A DNA stretch of 64,000 nt from Helicobacter suis. Its GTDB lineage: Bacteria; Campylobacterota; Campylobacteria; Campylobacterales; Helicobacteraceae. A program made the translations under genes and the position numbers. The notes under the pieces are model-generated. The model worked only from the letters and a program-made list of their open reading frames with translations. It did no database searches and was not told the DNA's origin. Below, one piece after another: positions 1-8,264 of this stretch (positions are counted from its first letter, which is position 1; the number at the start of each line of letters is the position of its first letter). Location: assembly GCF_902196125.1 (NCBI RefSeq), contig NZ_CABIKG010000008.1, positions 26,590 through 90,589 of the forward strand, read 5' to 3'.

Positions 1-1460
1 TTATACGGGGGAGTATAATGAGGTTCTACACCGCTCATGATCCATATAGGATTAAGTACAAAAAAATTTAGCATATCTGGTATAAAAGTATTAGCATAAG
101 CTTCTACAATAGTATTTGCCTGCGTGAAATTACCATTATTTAAATCTCCCTCTAGCAAGGTGTAGAGATAAGAGCTTGTTGTAAAATTTCCCTTAAACCC
201 TGCAGCGCCTACATAATTGTTTAAAATATTAAAAAAAGTTCCCATTTCAGAGGAATGGTAATTAGCCTTCTCAATGTAATACTTACCTGATCCTATTTGT
301 AATTTTGAAGGATCAAAGAGTGTATCCCACACATCTTTATAGCTTAAGCCATATTTTGTAAGTGCGTTATTAAAGTTGGTGAGGGCTGCAGTAGTGCCAC
401 CTGCTACCCCACAGCTTGATGAAGTAGAACCATAAATTACAATATTAAAAACACAAGTATCGCCAGCATCAATATAGTTTTCGTGTGCGGCGTTATTTAA
501 AGAATAGGTTACTCCGTCTGCATAGTTCACCCACTGGTTATGAAAAGCCCGTCCCAGTATGTAGGATATATCCAAAACTTGGTTTAGGGCATTTGTAATA
601 TCTGCATTTTTAATCGCATTTAAATTATCAAGATTTTGCGTATTTGTCCGTACAATGGCTTGGTTTACCTGATTTAAAGTAGTTGCATCTTGGCTATATG
701 TGCTTACCATTTGATTAATATCGCTAGAGAGAGTTATAATTGCTTGAGAAACTTCAGAGGGGGTTAGAGAAGAAATATTACTACCATTTGTATTTAAAGG
801 CGGGGGGAGAGATAGGGGGGTGTAGTATTTGCATGGACTCTTAGAAGATGAGGAAGGAAGGGGTGGGATTGATTCGCATAAATCCTTAGCAATTTGCTCA
901 TTTATGCTATTTAGCGAGTTAAAAGTACTGATAGCCTGTTTAAGTGTCTTTAAATTTTGGGTGTAAGCTTGGTTAATCTGAGTCTCATCATGTTTAAGCG
1001 CTTGTTGTGCGCTGTTGATGAGTTGTTGGTTTTCTTTGTTATAGGAGTTGATCGTATTGTTAAGGTATTGTTGGTAGGCAGATAAAGAACTCTTGACACT
1101 AGCCAGCAGATTTTTAACATCTGGATTTTTAGCTAATGCGTCTAATTTATCAACAAGGTGATCTAGGGCTACTGAGGAGGGGTTTGCCTCTTGGAGTTGC
1201 TGCGCTAATTTTTTAAGCTGGGTAATGGTTTGTTCTTTATTATCTTGCAAAGAGGAAATAGCTTTGTCATAGGCGCTAATTTCGGCTTGGTAGGCTTGCT
1301 GGGCTTGAGTATTAATTGAGCTAGCATTGCTACTTTGCATAATATCCCCCGGTCCCCCTCCCATGCCAAAGGAAAGAAAGGGGCCATCTAAATAAGAGGA
1401 GTAGGGGTGGGCTTGGATAAAAGAAAATAGCAGAAAGAAAAGAAAAGCTAATCTTAACAT
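1..1460 (-). CDS. Helicobacter outer membrane protein, 3' end beyond the window (partial)
   Basis: Open on the minus strand from an ATG at 1460 to the left edge without a stop, so about 486 N-terminal residues are visible. It begins with a typical signal peptide (MLRLAFLFFLLFSFIQA) followed by a mature start HPYSSYLDGPFLSFGMG, the same style as the gene just upstream. Residues about 40-200 are rich in Gln, Asn and Leu and look helical. Further on there are two Cys pairs (near DLCES/SPCKY and DTCVF/SSCGV), as in the extracellular parts of Helicobacter Hop-type porins and adhesins. It starts 5 bases after the stop of the upstream outer membrane gene, so the two are probably co-transcribed. The exact OMP subfamily is uncertain because the C-terminal beta-barrel is missing. 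Confidence 0.75.
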   Translation of the reverse strand, partial: MLRLAFLFFLLFSFIQAHPYSSYLDGPFLSFGMGGGPGDIMQSSNASSINTQAQQAYQAEISAYDKAISSLQDNKEQTITQLKKLAQQLQEANPSSVALDHLVDKLDALAKNPDVKNLLASVKSSLSAYQQYLNNTINSYNKENQQLINSAQQALKHDETQINQAYTQNLKTLKQAISTFNSLNSINEQIAKDLCESIPPLPSSSSKSPCKYYTPLSLPPPLNTNGSNISSLTPSEVSQAIITLSSDINQMVSTYSQDATTLNQVNQAIVRTNTQNLDNLNAIKNADITNALNQVLDISYILGRAFHNQWVNYADGVTYSLNNAAHENYIDAGDTCVFNIVIYGSTSSSCGVAGGTTAALTNFNNALTKYGLSYKDVWDTLFDPSKLQIGSGKYYIEKANYHSSEMGTFFNILNNYVGAAGFKGNFTTSSYLYTLLEGDLNNGNFTQANTIVEAYANTFIPDMLNFFVLNPIWIMSGVEPHYTPPY

Positions 1461-1465
1461 CACAT

Positions 1466-2158
1466 CTAAAAAACCCGTGTAAAATTCATAAAAATTTGGG
1501 TACTTTTATAGTTATCTATAATATCAAGGGTTTCTAACCCACCGCTTCCATTAGGGATTTTAATCACGCGGATTTGATTAGTAAGCGGGACATAAACCCC
1601 TAAACTCCATTTAAAATGATCGGTACGCAAACTAATACCTAAAGTAGCGTTGAGATTAGCGTTGTTGTTGACATAGCTATGGCTTTGATCTAAGAGGCTT
1701 TCAGTCCAGATATTAACCATGGCTAGTAAGCCGCCAAAAAAGCCGTATGCCTGCATTTTAGGGTGGGCTTTGTCTGCGTTTTTGATCTTGCTATAGACAT
1801 TAAAAAGCATGTTAGCGCCAAAACCTAAGGTGTAGCGGTTGACATTATTTAAATCGCTAGCCATTTTCATGGCGTTATTCATATACAAATAGCGGTAGCC
1901 AAAATAGCCATAATAAGAGACCCCAAAAAAGGGCGTGAAATATCTTTGATACCCCCCTTCTGTTTGCATGCCTATTTGTAAAGAGTTGTACCGTCCATGT
2001 CCTGTTGGCTCTAAGGGGGGTTGTTTGGAGATTAAAACACTTCCGCCCCCAAGATTCATACCCAAAGAGAAAAAACCCCCACTAAGATAAGAGGCAAAAG
2101 AGCGGGCGTCTGCGACTACAAAAAAAAAAAAAACGGATAGAGCTAAAAACCTTATCAT
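1466..2158 (-). CDS. Helicobacter outer membrane protein with homopolymer tract in the signal peptide
   Basis: A protein of 230 residues with a hydrophobic signal peptide (MIRFLALSVFFFFVVADA), a Gly/Tyr-rich body of alternating beta-strand character, and a final Phe (NFTRVF) typical of a beta-barrel assembly signal. I chose the ATG at 2158; a TTG one codon upstream is also open. Segments such as YYGYFGYRYLYMN and GGLLAMVNIWT resemble the small Helicobacter OMPs elsewhere in this window. The FFFF of the signal peptide is encoded by 14 consecutive T on the coding strand, so slippage would truncate the protein after about a dozen residues. The gene is in frame here (ON). The ligand or role is unknown. 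Confidence 0.8.
   Translation of the reverse strand: MIRFLALSVFFFFVVADARSFASYLSGGFFSLGMNLGGGSVLISKQPPLEPTGHGRYNSLQIGMQTEGGYQRYFTPFFGVSYYGYFGYRYLYMNNAMKMASDLNNVNRYTLGFGANMLFNVYSKIKNADKAHPKMQAYGFFGGLLAMVNIWTESLLDQSHSYVNNNANLNATLGISLRTDHFKWSLGVYVPLTNQIRVIKIPNGSGGLETLDIIDNYKSTQIFMNFTRVF
2120..2133. repeat. Poly-A/T tract of 14 bases inside an OMP signal-peptide coding region
   Basis: Fourteen consecutive A on the plus strand (T on the coding strand) lie about 9 codons after the start of the outer membrane gene. A loss or gain of one base would shift the frame, so this is a candidate slipped-strand phase-variation switch. Confidence 0.7.
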
Positions 2159-2383
2159 CAAATCACCTAAATTCTAAAACCATTACTCCAAGAAAAAACT
2201 TGAGAAATTTGCCTAGAAACGGCCTTTTGAGTGTAGCACAAATCTAATAAATTATATCCAATGTTTGGGGTTTATAGCTATTTAATCAACTTTCCTACCC
2301 CAAACTTCCATGAAATCAACCCCTAAAACTAGCCAAAAAGTCTAAAATCTTTAGTATTGGAACACTTTAGCGCTAGCTAAAGC

Positions 2384-2499
2384 TTGCAAGCTTAAGCTAA
2401 CAGATTATAAGAGCTAAGGGCTTTGTGTTGTAGTGGGGGTATCCATAAAATCCCCTAGTTTTGGCGCGGGGAGTGTGTTAAATGGCTATGTTTATTCTC
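2384..2499 (+). repeat. Degenerate IS605-type miniature element, copy A
   Basis: About 115 bases closely matching 2857-2974 (copy B). Both contain TTAAGCTAACAGAT near the left, the block GGGCTTTGTGTTGTAGTGGG in the middle, and end with a GC-rich hairpin (TCCCCTAG / CGCGGGGAG) followed by TTAA. The terminal hairpin resembles the right-end palindrome of the complete-looking element in katA (45396-45569). There is no coding capacity. The relation to the IS605 family is inferred from these hairpins. Confidence 0.6.
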
Positions 2500-2560
2500 T
2501 AGGAGATTAAAATTAATCATTCTTTAAAAATCCTATAGGGTAATGGTTAGCTTAGCATTC

Positions 2561-2750
2561 TTGACATACTCCCCATAGCTTAAGCTTGTAGGATTGATTA
2601 GAATCATCAAGGCTTGGTAGCTAGGTCGGTCTGTAGCCTCTACTCTTTAGAGTTAAGCCCTTACTCTGAGGATTATAAAACAAAACCTTTGGCATGGCGC
2701 TCTTTATCCTCATATCTAAAGCTAGGGGCTTTGTGGCGTAGTTGGCAGGC
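2561..2750 (-). mobile_element. IS605/IS608-type miniature element (about 190 bp)
   Basis: Read on the minus strand, a TTAC (2754-2751) precedes a left part with AAAGCCCCTAGCTTTAG. After an internal region comes GCTTAAGCTATGGGGAGTAT and a terminal TCAA (2564-2561). The same left core, right hairpin half and TTAC/TCAA boundaries flank the element inside katA. There is no transposase ORF, so it could move only with a transposase acting in trans. The boundaries are my reading of the motif positions; the internal sequence has diverged. Confidence 0.6.
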
Positions 2751-2856
2751 GTAAGTTGTAGGGAATACTTTGCTAAACAAGTCTAAAGTGGGTTTTTGGG
2801 CACTTATGTAAAAACCTCTTATTAGCTACTTTTGTTTTACTACTAACGCCAAAAGT

Positions 2857-2974
2857 CTGCAAGATTAAGCTAACAGATCATAAGAGCTAAGGGCTTTGTG
2901 TTGTAGTGGGGGTATCTATAAAATCCCCTAGCTTTGGGTGCGGGGAGTGTATTAAAATGGTTATGTTTATTCTC
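2857..2974 (+). repeat. Degenerate IS605-type miniature element, copy B
   Basis: Near-copy of 2384-2499. The GGGCTTTGTGTTGTAGTGGG block is identical, and the end hairpin is TCCCCTAG / GTGCGGGGAG followed by TATTAA. A TTAC lies about 20 bases upstream, near 2840, and may be the original target. There is no ORF. Together with copies A and C it makes the gap between the OMP genes and ytfJ a cluster of decayed elements. Confidence 0.6.
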
Positions 2975-3102
2975 GCTAAACAAATCCAAAACGGGTTTTT
3001 AGACGCTTTAGCGTTGTATTAAGATTATCAAAGCTATTAGAGAAAAGGCGTTACTTATGCAAAAACTCTTAATCTATTTTAGTTCTACCACTAACTAAAA
3101 AC

Positions 3103-3245
3103 CTACAAGCTTAAGCTAAGCGAATTAAGACGCTTGCTAAAAGTTTTAGATTGTAGTGAGGGTATCTATTCTAAAGAGGAAAAGTTACCAGCCTTAGCTG
3201 ACCTTGATGATCCTAAAACCCCCAGCTTTGGGCGCGGGGTTAAAA
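3103..3245 (+). repeat. Degenerate IS605-type miniature element, copy C
   Basis: Shares CTTAAGCTAAGCG and TTGTAGTGAGGGTATCTAT with copies A and B at the left. Its right part (CCTTGATGATCCTAAAACCC then CAGCTTTGGGCGCGGGG) resembles the right part of the minus-strand element at 2561-2750 and of the katA insertion. It is more complete internally than A or B. The remaining 2159-3260 sequence has no gene-like ORF that I can support. Confidence 0.5.
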
Positions 3246-3260
3246 CAGGTAGGTAAATAA

Positions 3261-3809
3261 CTACTCTTGTTGTAATTTTTTAGCTAGATCAATGACTTGT
3301 TGTATTTGGGCACTACTAAGCCTACCCTCATGCACATACCGAACTTTACCCTCTTTATCTAGCACAACAATCAAACTTTCTTGTTTTTTTAACCCCCAAG
3401 CTTTTTGCACCACCCCCTCATTGTCCATAACCACTTGGCTATCTGGGTGTTCTTTTTTAGCCTTTTTGGTTTCCCCCCGCACAAAAAGACCCGTTCCCAT
3501 TATGGCATCGTCTACATTAATGATATTAGTCGTTTGGTATTTACTTGCATCAAAATGTTGTGCCACGATTTTATCCATTAAAGGTTGGTTTTCTGCCTTC
3601 ACATTTTTGCGTCCGGCTATATGCTGGAGAATACGCACTTTCCCGGGTAAACTTTGACTACTCCAAGCCTTGTATGCAATATCACCCTTGTTTAAAACAA
3701 GCTCCCCTTTATCTTGTACCACCACGCTTGCTAAGGGTTTGTTTAAAACGATGTTTGTCCCATGTACCATGCTCAATGTTAGTAGCAAACTTCCAAATAT
3801 CTTTTTCAA
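3261..3809 (-). CDS. ytfJ: YtfJ-family periplasmic protein
   Basis: About 182 residues with a signal peptide (KKIFGSLLLTLSMVHG) and the YtfJ/thioredoxin-like body. The stretches LPGKVRILQHIAGR, YQTTNIINVDDAIMGTG and ESLIVVLDKEGKVRYVHEG line up with E. coli YtfJ as I recall it. The usual thioredoxin CxxC is absent, as in the family, and the function is unknown. Alternative starts are GTG at 3821 or 3812. I favour TTG at 3809 because a GAGG lies about 6 bases upstream and the signal peptide then begins directly. It stands alone, divergent from waaF, with a TATGAT -10 upstream. Confidence 0.8.
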   Translation of the reverse strand: MKKIFGSLLLTLSMVHGTNIVLNKPLASVVVQDKGELVLNKGDIAYKAWSSQSLPGKVRILQHIAGRKNVKAENQPLMDKIVAQHFDASKYQTTNIINVDDAIMGTGLFVRGETKKAKKEHPDSQVVMDNEGVVQKAWGLKKQESLIVVLDKEGKVRYVHEGRLSSAQIQQVIDLAKKLQQE

Positions 3810-3839
3810 CACGCACCTCACAAAAGTTTAAGACATGCT

Positions 3840-3845
3840 ATCATA
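3840..3845 (-). promoter_or_regulatory. Putative -10 box for ytfJ
   Basis: TATGAT on the minus strand, about 30 bases upstream of the chosen ytfJ start, in a very AT-rich region. Helicobacter housekeeping promoters often have only a clear -10. The call is a motif match only. Confidence 0.4.
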
Positions 3846-3932
3846 AATATTTAAACTCTTTTTAAATATTAAAAACTTAATTTGACAATAGCACAAACAC
3901 TTTTGGCGATGATAGTAGTATAAAGAGTGATG

Positions 3933-4934
3933 ATGAAAATTTTGATCCGTTTGCCTAATTGGCTAGGTGATGGCGTGATGGCCACACCTCTTATACAGAC
4001 TCTTAAAACCACTTTTAAAGAGGCTACTTGTGTTCTTGTTGGGCCTAGTAGTGTGTGTGCACTCTTTGAGCGCGATTTACACAATGTCTTAGTTATTGAT
4101 AAAACCAAAAGCGCTAAATGCCGTATGTGGGCTACTTACCAACTAGCTAGAGACATTGGCCCTTGTGATATAGGTTTAGCCCTAACTAATAATTTATATG
4201 CGGCCCTTTTGCTTTATTTTAGTAAAACCCCTATTCGAATCGGGTATGCCAAAAATTGCCGCTCTTTTCTTTTAACCCATGCTTTAAAACCCCATAGTGG
4301 CCACCAAGTAGAGCGCTACTACCATTTATTATCCCCCCTAATGGCTTTAAATAATCCCTCGCCTCTTAAATTAAAGGCCAATCCTCTTACATTATCTGCT
4401 TTACAAAAACACATCGGGATTAGTCCGGGAGCTGCCTTTGGGAGTGCTAAACGCTGGAGTACAAATTATTTTGCAACCCTGATTCAAGCCTTATTAAATC
4501 AAGGGCATGTAATCTATCTTTTAGGTTCTAAAGACGACAAAATGGTTATTCAAGAAATTTTAGATCAAATCCCACCCCATGCCAATCTTTATAATCTATG
4601 CGGGCAAACCACTATCCCTATTTTAATAGATACCATTGCTGCCCTTGATCTGCTTATTTGTAATGATAGTGGCCCTATGCACATTGCCACCGCTACACAA
4701 ACCCCTTTGATCGCTCTTTTTGGGCCTACAGATTTGCATGAAACAGGCCCTTATAAGCCCTTAAAAGCGCGCTTGCTTTTTAAAAATCTCCCTTGTGCGC
4801 CTTGTAAAAAACGCACCTGCCCGCTTAAAACAGGCCCTATTAAACCCCATGCCTGCATGGATTTAATTAAGCCTGAAGAAGTCATTGAAGTAGCCACACA
4901 CTTATTAGAAACTAAAGAGTCTGCAGAGCTGTAA
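3933..4934 (+). CDS. waaF: ADP-heptose:LPS heptosyltransferase II
   Basis: Transfers the second L-glycero-D-manno-heptose to the LPS inner core on the cytoplasmic side of the inner membrane. The N-terminal KILIRLPNWLGDGVMATPL and the C-terminal NDSGPMHIATA...TPLIALFGPTD motifs are diagnostic of the glycosyltransferase 9 family; PCAPCKKRTCPL near the end also matches Helicobacter RfaF. At 333 residues the length is normal. Three start codons are stacked (GTG 3927, ATG 3930, ATG 3933); AAAGAG at 3922-3927 is best spaced for 3933. Its 3' end overlaps the convergent mfd by 23 bases. Confidence 0.93.
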   Translation: MKILIRLPNWLGDGVMATPLIQTLKTTFKEATCVLVGPSSVCALFERDLHNVLVIDKTKSAKCRMWATYQLARDIGPCDIGLALTNNLYAALLLYFSKTPIRIGYAKNCRSFLLTHALKPHSGHQVERYYHLLSPLMALNNPSPLKLKANPLTLSALQKHIGISPGAAFGSAKRWSTNYFATLIQALLNQGHVIYLLGSKDDKMVIQEILDQIPPHANLYNLCGQTTIPILIDTIAALDLLICNDSGPMHIATATQTPLIALFGPTDLHETGPYKPLKARLLFKNLPCAPCKKRTCPLKTGPIKPHACMDLIKPEEVIEVATHLLETKESAEL

Positions 4935-7872
4935 GAATGGTTTGTAACACAGATGCATCGTCTTTACTAGGGGCTTGTAAAGGTTTTTGTTTCTCTTTAA
5001 AAAAGAGAGTGATATTTTGCCCATATTGAGAAATTTTATGGATTTTAAGCTGGTTAGCCAAAATTTTAATCCGGATAATTTGTAAAAACTGAATGGTCAT
5101 TAAATCTAGCGCGCCAAAACGCGCATGAATCTCGCTTTGGATTGTAGCCACACTTTTTAAATCAAGGCATAAAGAAAGCCGTCTATAAAGTTCTAAACGC
5201 AGGCTATCGCTACGGATTAAATCCGGGCTTAAAAAGCCACTGACTTGGAGTTTTAAATCCACGCTAAAACTCTCCTGTATCTCTCCACTCTCTTGAGAAA
5301 TGGCCTCTTCTAACATTTTGGTGTATAACTTATAGCCAATGCCTTTAATATGCCCGCTCTGATTTGCCCCTAAAAAATTCCCTCCCCCTCTAATTTCTAA
5401 ATCATGCATGGCAATGCTAGCCCCGCTACCTAAATAAGAATTTTTTTCTAAGGCTAAAAGTCTTTTACTGGCTTGTTCTCCTAGTGTGTTTTTATCCTCT
5501 ATTAGGTAATAACAAAACCCCTCTTTATTCCCCCGCCCTACACGCCCTCTTAATTGGTGCAAATCAGCCAAACCAAAGCGATCGGCTTGTTCTATGATAA
5601 TGGTGTTAGCATTGGGCAAATGAATTCCTGATTCTACAATAGAGGTACACAAGAGCACTTCAAAATGCCCCTGTGCAAAATTGATCATGATCTGTTCTAC
5701 TTCTTTAGCCGGAGTTTTAGAGTGCAAAATTTCTACACGCAAATTAGGGAGTAACTCTAAAAGTTTTTGTTTGACTTTGGGCATGCTCTCAATGTGATTA
5801 TGGATATAAAAAACCTGTCCCTTGCGGCGCAATTCTCTTAAAATAATCTCTTTGAGTAGGGGGTTTGTTTTTTCCTTCACAAAGGTACGGCTAGGTTCTC
5901 TATTAGCTGGAGGTGTTGTTAAAGTGCTAACTCCCTTGATTTTAGAAAGAGCCATGCTAAGGGTTCTTGGAATAGGGGTAGCTGACATGCTTAAAGAATG
6001 CACTTGGTGGCTTAAAACCTTAATTGCCTCTTTTTGCTTGACTCCAAATTTATGCTCCTCATCAACCACCACTAACCCTAAGTTTTTAAATTTTGCCCCT
6101 AAAAGCGCATGCGTACCCACCACTACAGAAATATGCCCCTCTTTAATCCCCTCTAAAACTTCTTTTTTGTTCTTACTAAAGCGATCTAGCTTGGCTACTT
6201 TAAGATTAAAGGGTTCTAGGCGCGCTTGGAGGGTATTAAAGTGCTGGGCACATAAAAGTGTGGTGGGCACAAACATAGCGCTTTGTTTGCCACTTAAAAA
6301 GATAGCATAAATAGCATGCATGGCCACCTCAGTTTTGCCAAACCCCACATCGCCGCTTAGCAACCTATCCATGACGCGCCCTTGAGCTAAATCCTCTAAA
6401 ATGGCTGTAATACTGCTTTCTTGATCAGGGGTTAGAGTAAAACCACAGGCTTGTTTAAAGGCCTTGAGTTTAGCGCTATCTGTATTGATTTTCTCCCCCT
6501 CTAATAAATAGCGTTTAGCGGCTAAATTAATGATTTGTGAGGCCATTTCTAAGATTTCAGCACGGACTTTAGCCTTGAGTTTGATAAAACTACTTTTGCC
6601 TAATTTATCTAAAACGGGGAAGTTATTAGCGATGTAGCGCTCTACTAGGTGTAGATTTTCTACAGGCAATAACAGCTTGTCTTCATTTTGGTATTCTAAG
6701 GCGATAAAATCGCGCACGCTACCAAAAATACTTTGTTGCACAAGCCCCTTAAAAAGCCCCACCCCATAATTTTCATGCACCACAAAATCCCCCGGGCTTA
6801 ATTCATCTAAGATGAGTTTAGAGCGTAAAAATGCGTGTTTTTGTGGGTAAGAGTGTAAAGAGAAAAAGATCACATCAGGGGTACTAAAATGCAGCACACA
6901 ATCAGAAACAACACTTTTAAAGGGGGCGCTTAGATGGTGTGTAGGGATTAAATCCATGTTTTTAGCAAGCAAAGTAACCCGTTTATGGGCGTTGAGTTGG
7001 AGAAATGTGTCTAATTGGTTTAAATGAATCTGAATATCTTGGCAATTAGGGGGGGTTTGTAGCACCGGTAAATTTAGGGCATGTTTGAGGTTAGTAGCAG
7101 GGTCAAGCTCAAAAATTTCTTTTGCTTCTAAATGGGCTTCTTGGCTTAAGGTGGCGCTATAGTGCTGTAAAAAATCAATCCCAAAATCCTCTAAAACCCA
7201 AAACCCAAGCGATTCTATATCTTTAACCAATGCGCTACTCTCTAGTTTTTCTATCCTTGTTTGTAAAAGAGCGTGGTTTTCTTGGCTTAAACTAAAGAGT
7301 GCGGGCGTGATCTTTAAACACTCTAGCAGTTCTGAATCGCTTAACTGGGTTATTAGATCAAAGGTGCGGATATCCTCACAATCTTGCCCCAAAAAGCTAA
7401 TGCGATGTGGCTTAGTCTGGCCCGGGATAAAAATATCTACAATATCGCCCCTAAAACTTGCCTCACCGGGTAATTCAATGATGTCTACAAAATCATAGCC
7501 ATAATAATAAAGCCTTTCTTTTAACTCTGCTAAAGAGTAACTTTCTAAACACTCTATTTTAAAACTTTGGAGTAATAAGGGTTTGGGTAAGGGGTGTAAA
7601 AGTGCGCTTAAAGGGGCGATAAGACGGGTTTGTGGGTTTGTTTCTTTAGATTGATAAAAACAGCCCAATACACTTAAAAGCTCTTTGAGTTCTGTATTAA
7701 AAGCGCGCATGTCATCAAGGTAATAAGCCCTTAATTCGGGTAAGACAAAAATAGGGATTTGGGGTTTAAAAAAGCGCCACACCTGCAAGGCTTCTTGAGC
7801 CTGTTTGTTATCCAAAACTACTAGAAGAGTGCTTTTAAAAGAGGGGAGCGCGCAATAAAGGCTAGATTGCAT
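4912..7872 (-). CDS. mfd: Transcription-repair coupling factor Mfd
   Basis: DNA translocase that removes RNA polymerase stalled at lesions and recruits UvrA. It has 986 residues, shorter than E. coli Mfd (about 1150) and close to the H. pylori protein. The N-terminal UvrB-like and UvrA-binding part is followed by an RNA-polymerase-interacting (CarD-like) segment around LSPGDFVVHENYGVGLFKGL. Next come RecG-like helicase motifs (Walker A GDVGFGKTEVA, VVDEEHKFG, SATPIPRTLSM, QLRGRVGRG) and the TRCF C-terminal domain. It is the last gene of the addA-to-mfd series; the ATG shares bases with the ccmA stop. The 3' end overlaps waaF. Confidence 0.96.
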   Translation of the reverse strand: MQSSLYCALPSFKSTLLVVLDNKQAQEALQVWRFFKPQIPIFVLPELRAYYLDDMRAFNTELKELLSVLGCFYQSKETNPQTRLIAPLSALLHPLPKPLLLQSFKIECLESYSLAELKERLYYYGYDFVDIIELPGEASFRGDIVDIFIPGQTKPHRISFLGQDCEDIRTFDLITQLSDSELLECLKITPALFSLSQENHALLQTRIEKLESSALVKDIESLGFWVLEDFGIDFLQHYSATLSQEAHLEAKEIFELDPATNLKHALNLPVLQTPPNCQDIQIHLNQLDTFLQLNAHKRVTLLAKNMDLIPTHHLSAPFKSVVSDCVLHFSTPDVIFFSLHSYPQKHAFLRSKLILDELSPGDFVVHENYGVGLFKGLVQQSIFGSVRDFIALEYQNEDKLLLPVENLHLVERYIANNFPVLDKLGKSSFIKLKAKVRAEILEMASQIINLAAKRYLLEGEKINTDSAKLKAFKQACGFTLTPDQESSITAILEDLAQGRVMDRLLSGDVGFGKTEVAMHAIYAIFLSGKQSAMFVPTTLLCAQHFNTLQARLEPFNLKVAKLDRFSKNKKEVLEGIKEGHISVVVGTHALLGAKFKNLGLVVVDEEHKFGVKQKEAIKVLSHQVHSLSMSATPIPRTLSMALSKIKGVSTLTTPPANREPSRTFVKEKTNPLLKEIILRELRRKGQVFYIHNHIESMPKVKQKLLELLPNLRVEILHSKTPAKEVEQIMINFAQGHFEVLLCTSIVESGIHLPNANTIIIEQADRFGLADLHQLRGRVGRGNKEGFCYYLIEDKNTLGEQASKRLLALEKNSYLGSGASIAMHDLEIRGGGNFLGANQSGHIKGIGYKLYTKMLEEAISQESGEIQESFSVDLKLQVSGFLSPDLIRSDSLRLELYRRLSLCLDLKSVATIQSEIHARFGALDLMTIQFLQIIRIKILANQLKIHKISQYGQNITLFFKEKQKPLQAPSKDDASVLQTILTALQTL

Positions 7873-8264
7873 TAGGTTTTAGGATTTTTATTTTCTTCTA
7901 AAGCTTTGATCACTTCATTTCTAGGGCGACTCTCCCCAGCTAAAATCCCCTTGCGCTCAATAACTAATTCTGAACTCACAATTTTACCATCCACATAGCC
8001 TAAGGGCATGATTTCAATTACATCAGCTTGTGCATTCCCATTAAATTTACCGCTTACTACTAATCTTGCTGCAAAAATATCCCCCATAACCACACCATTT
8101 TTGCCAATCACAACGGTGGATTCAGAATGCACAGTCCCCTCTAATTGGCCATCAATGTGTAAATGACAATCAATGTTTACCTCTCCTTTGAATTTAGTGC
8201 CTTGGGCGATGATGGTAGCTGATCCGTTAGTAGGTTGTTTATGATCGTTAGTAAAGATTGCCAT
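7872..8264 (-). CDS. ccmA: Bactofilin CcmA, cell-shape protein
   Basis: A bactofilin of 130 residues. The core (about 20-115) is a run of short Gly/Val-rich beta-helix repeats (LHIDGQLEGTVHSESTVVIG, ARLVVSGKFNGNAQADV) with disordered ends. In H. pylori it scaffolds the shape-determining Csd hydrolases that make the cell helical. The ATG at 8264 has an AAGGAA upstream. Its first 88 bases lie inside the 3' end of csd1 in another frame, and its stop overlaps the mfd start, so expression is tightly coupled. The csd2-csd1-ccmA order equals H. pylori HP1544-HP1542. Confidence 0.92.
   Translation of the reverse strand: MAIFTNDHKQPTNGSATIIAQGTKFKGEVNIDCHLHIDGQLEGTVHSESTVVIGKNGVVMGDIFAARLVVSGKFNGNAQADVIEIMPLGYVDGKIVSSELVIERKGILAGESRPRNEVIKALEENKNPKT

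Noticed and set aside
1205..1387. Minus-strand 60-residue frame within the first OMP gene
   Set aside because: It lies in another frame of the long open OMP gene running off the left edge and has no ribosome site.
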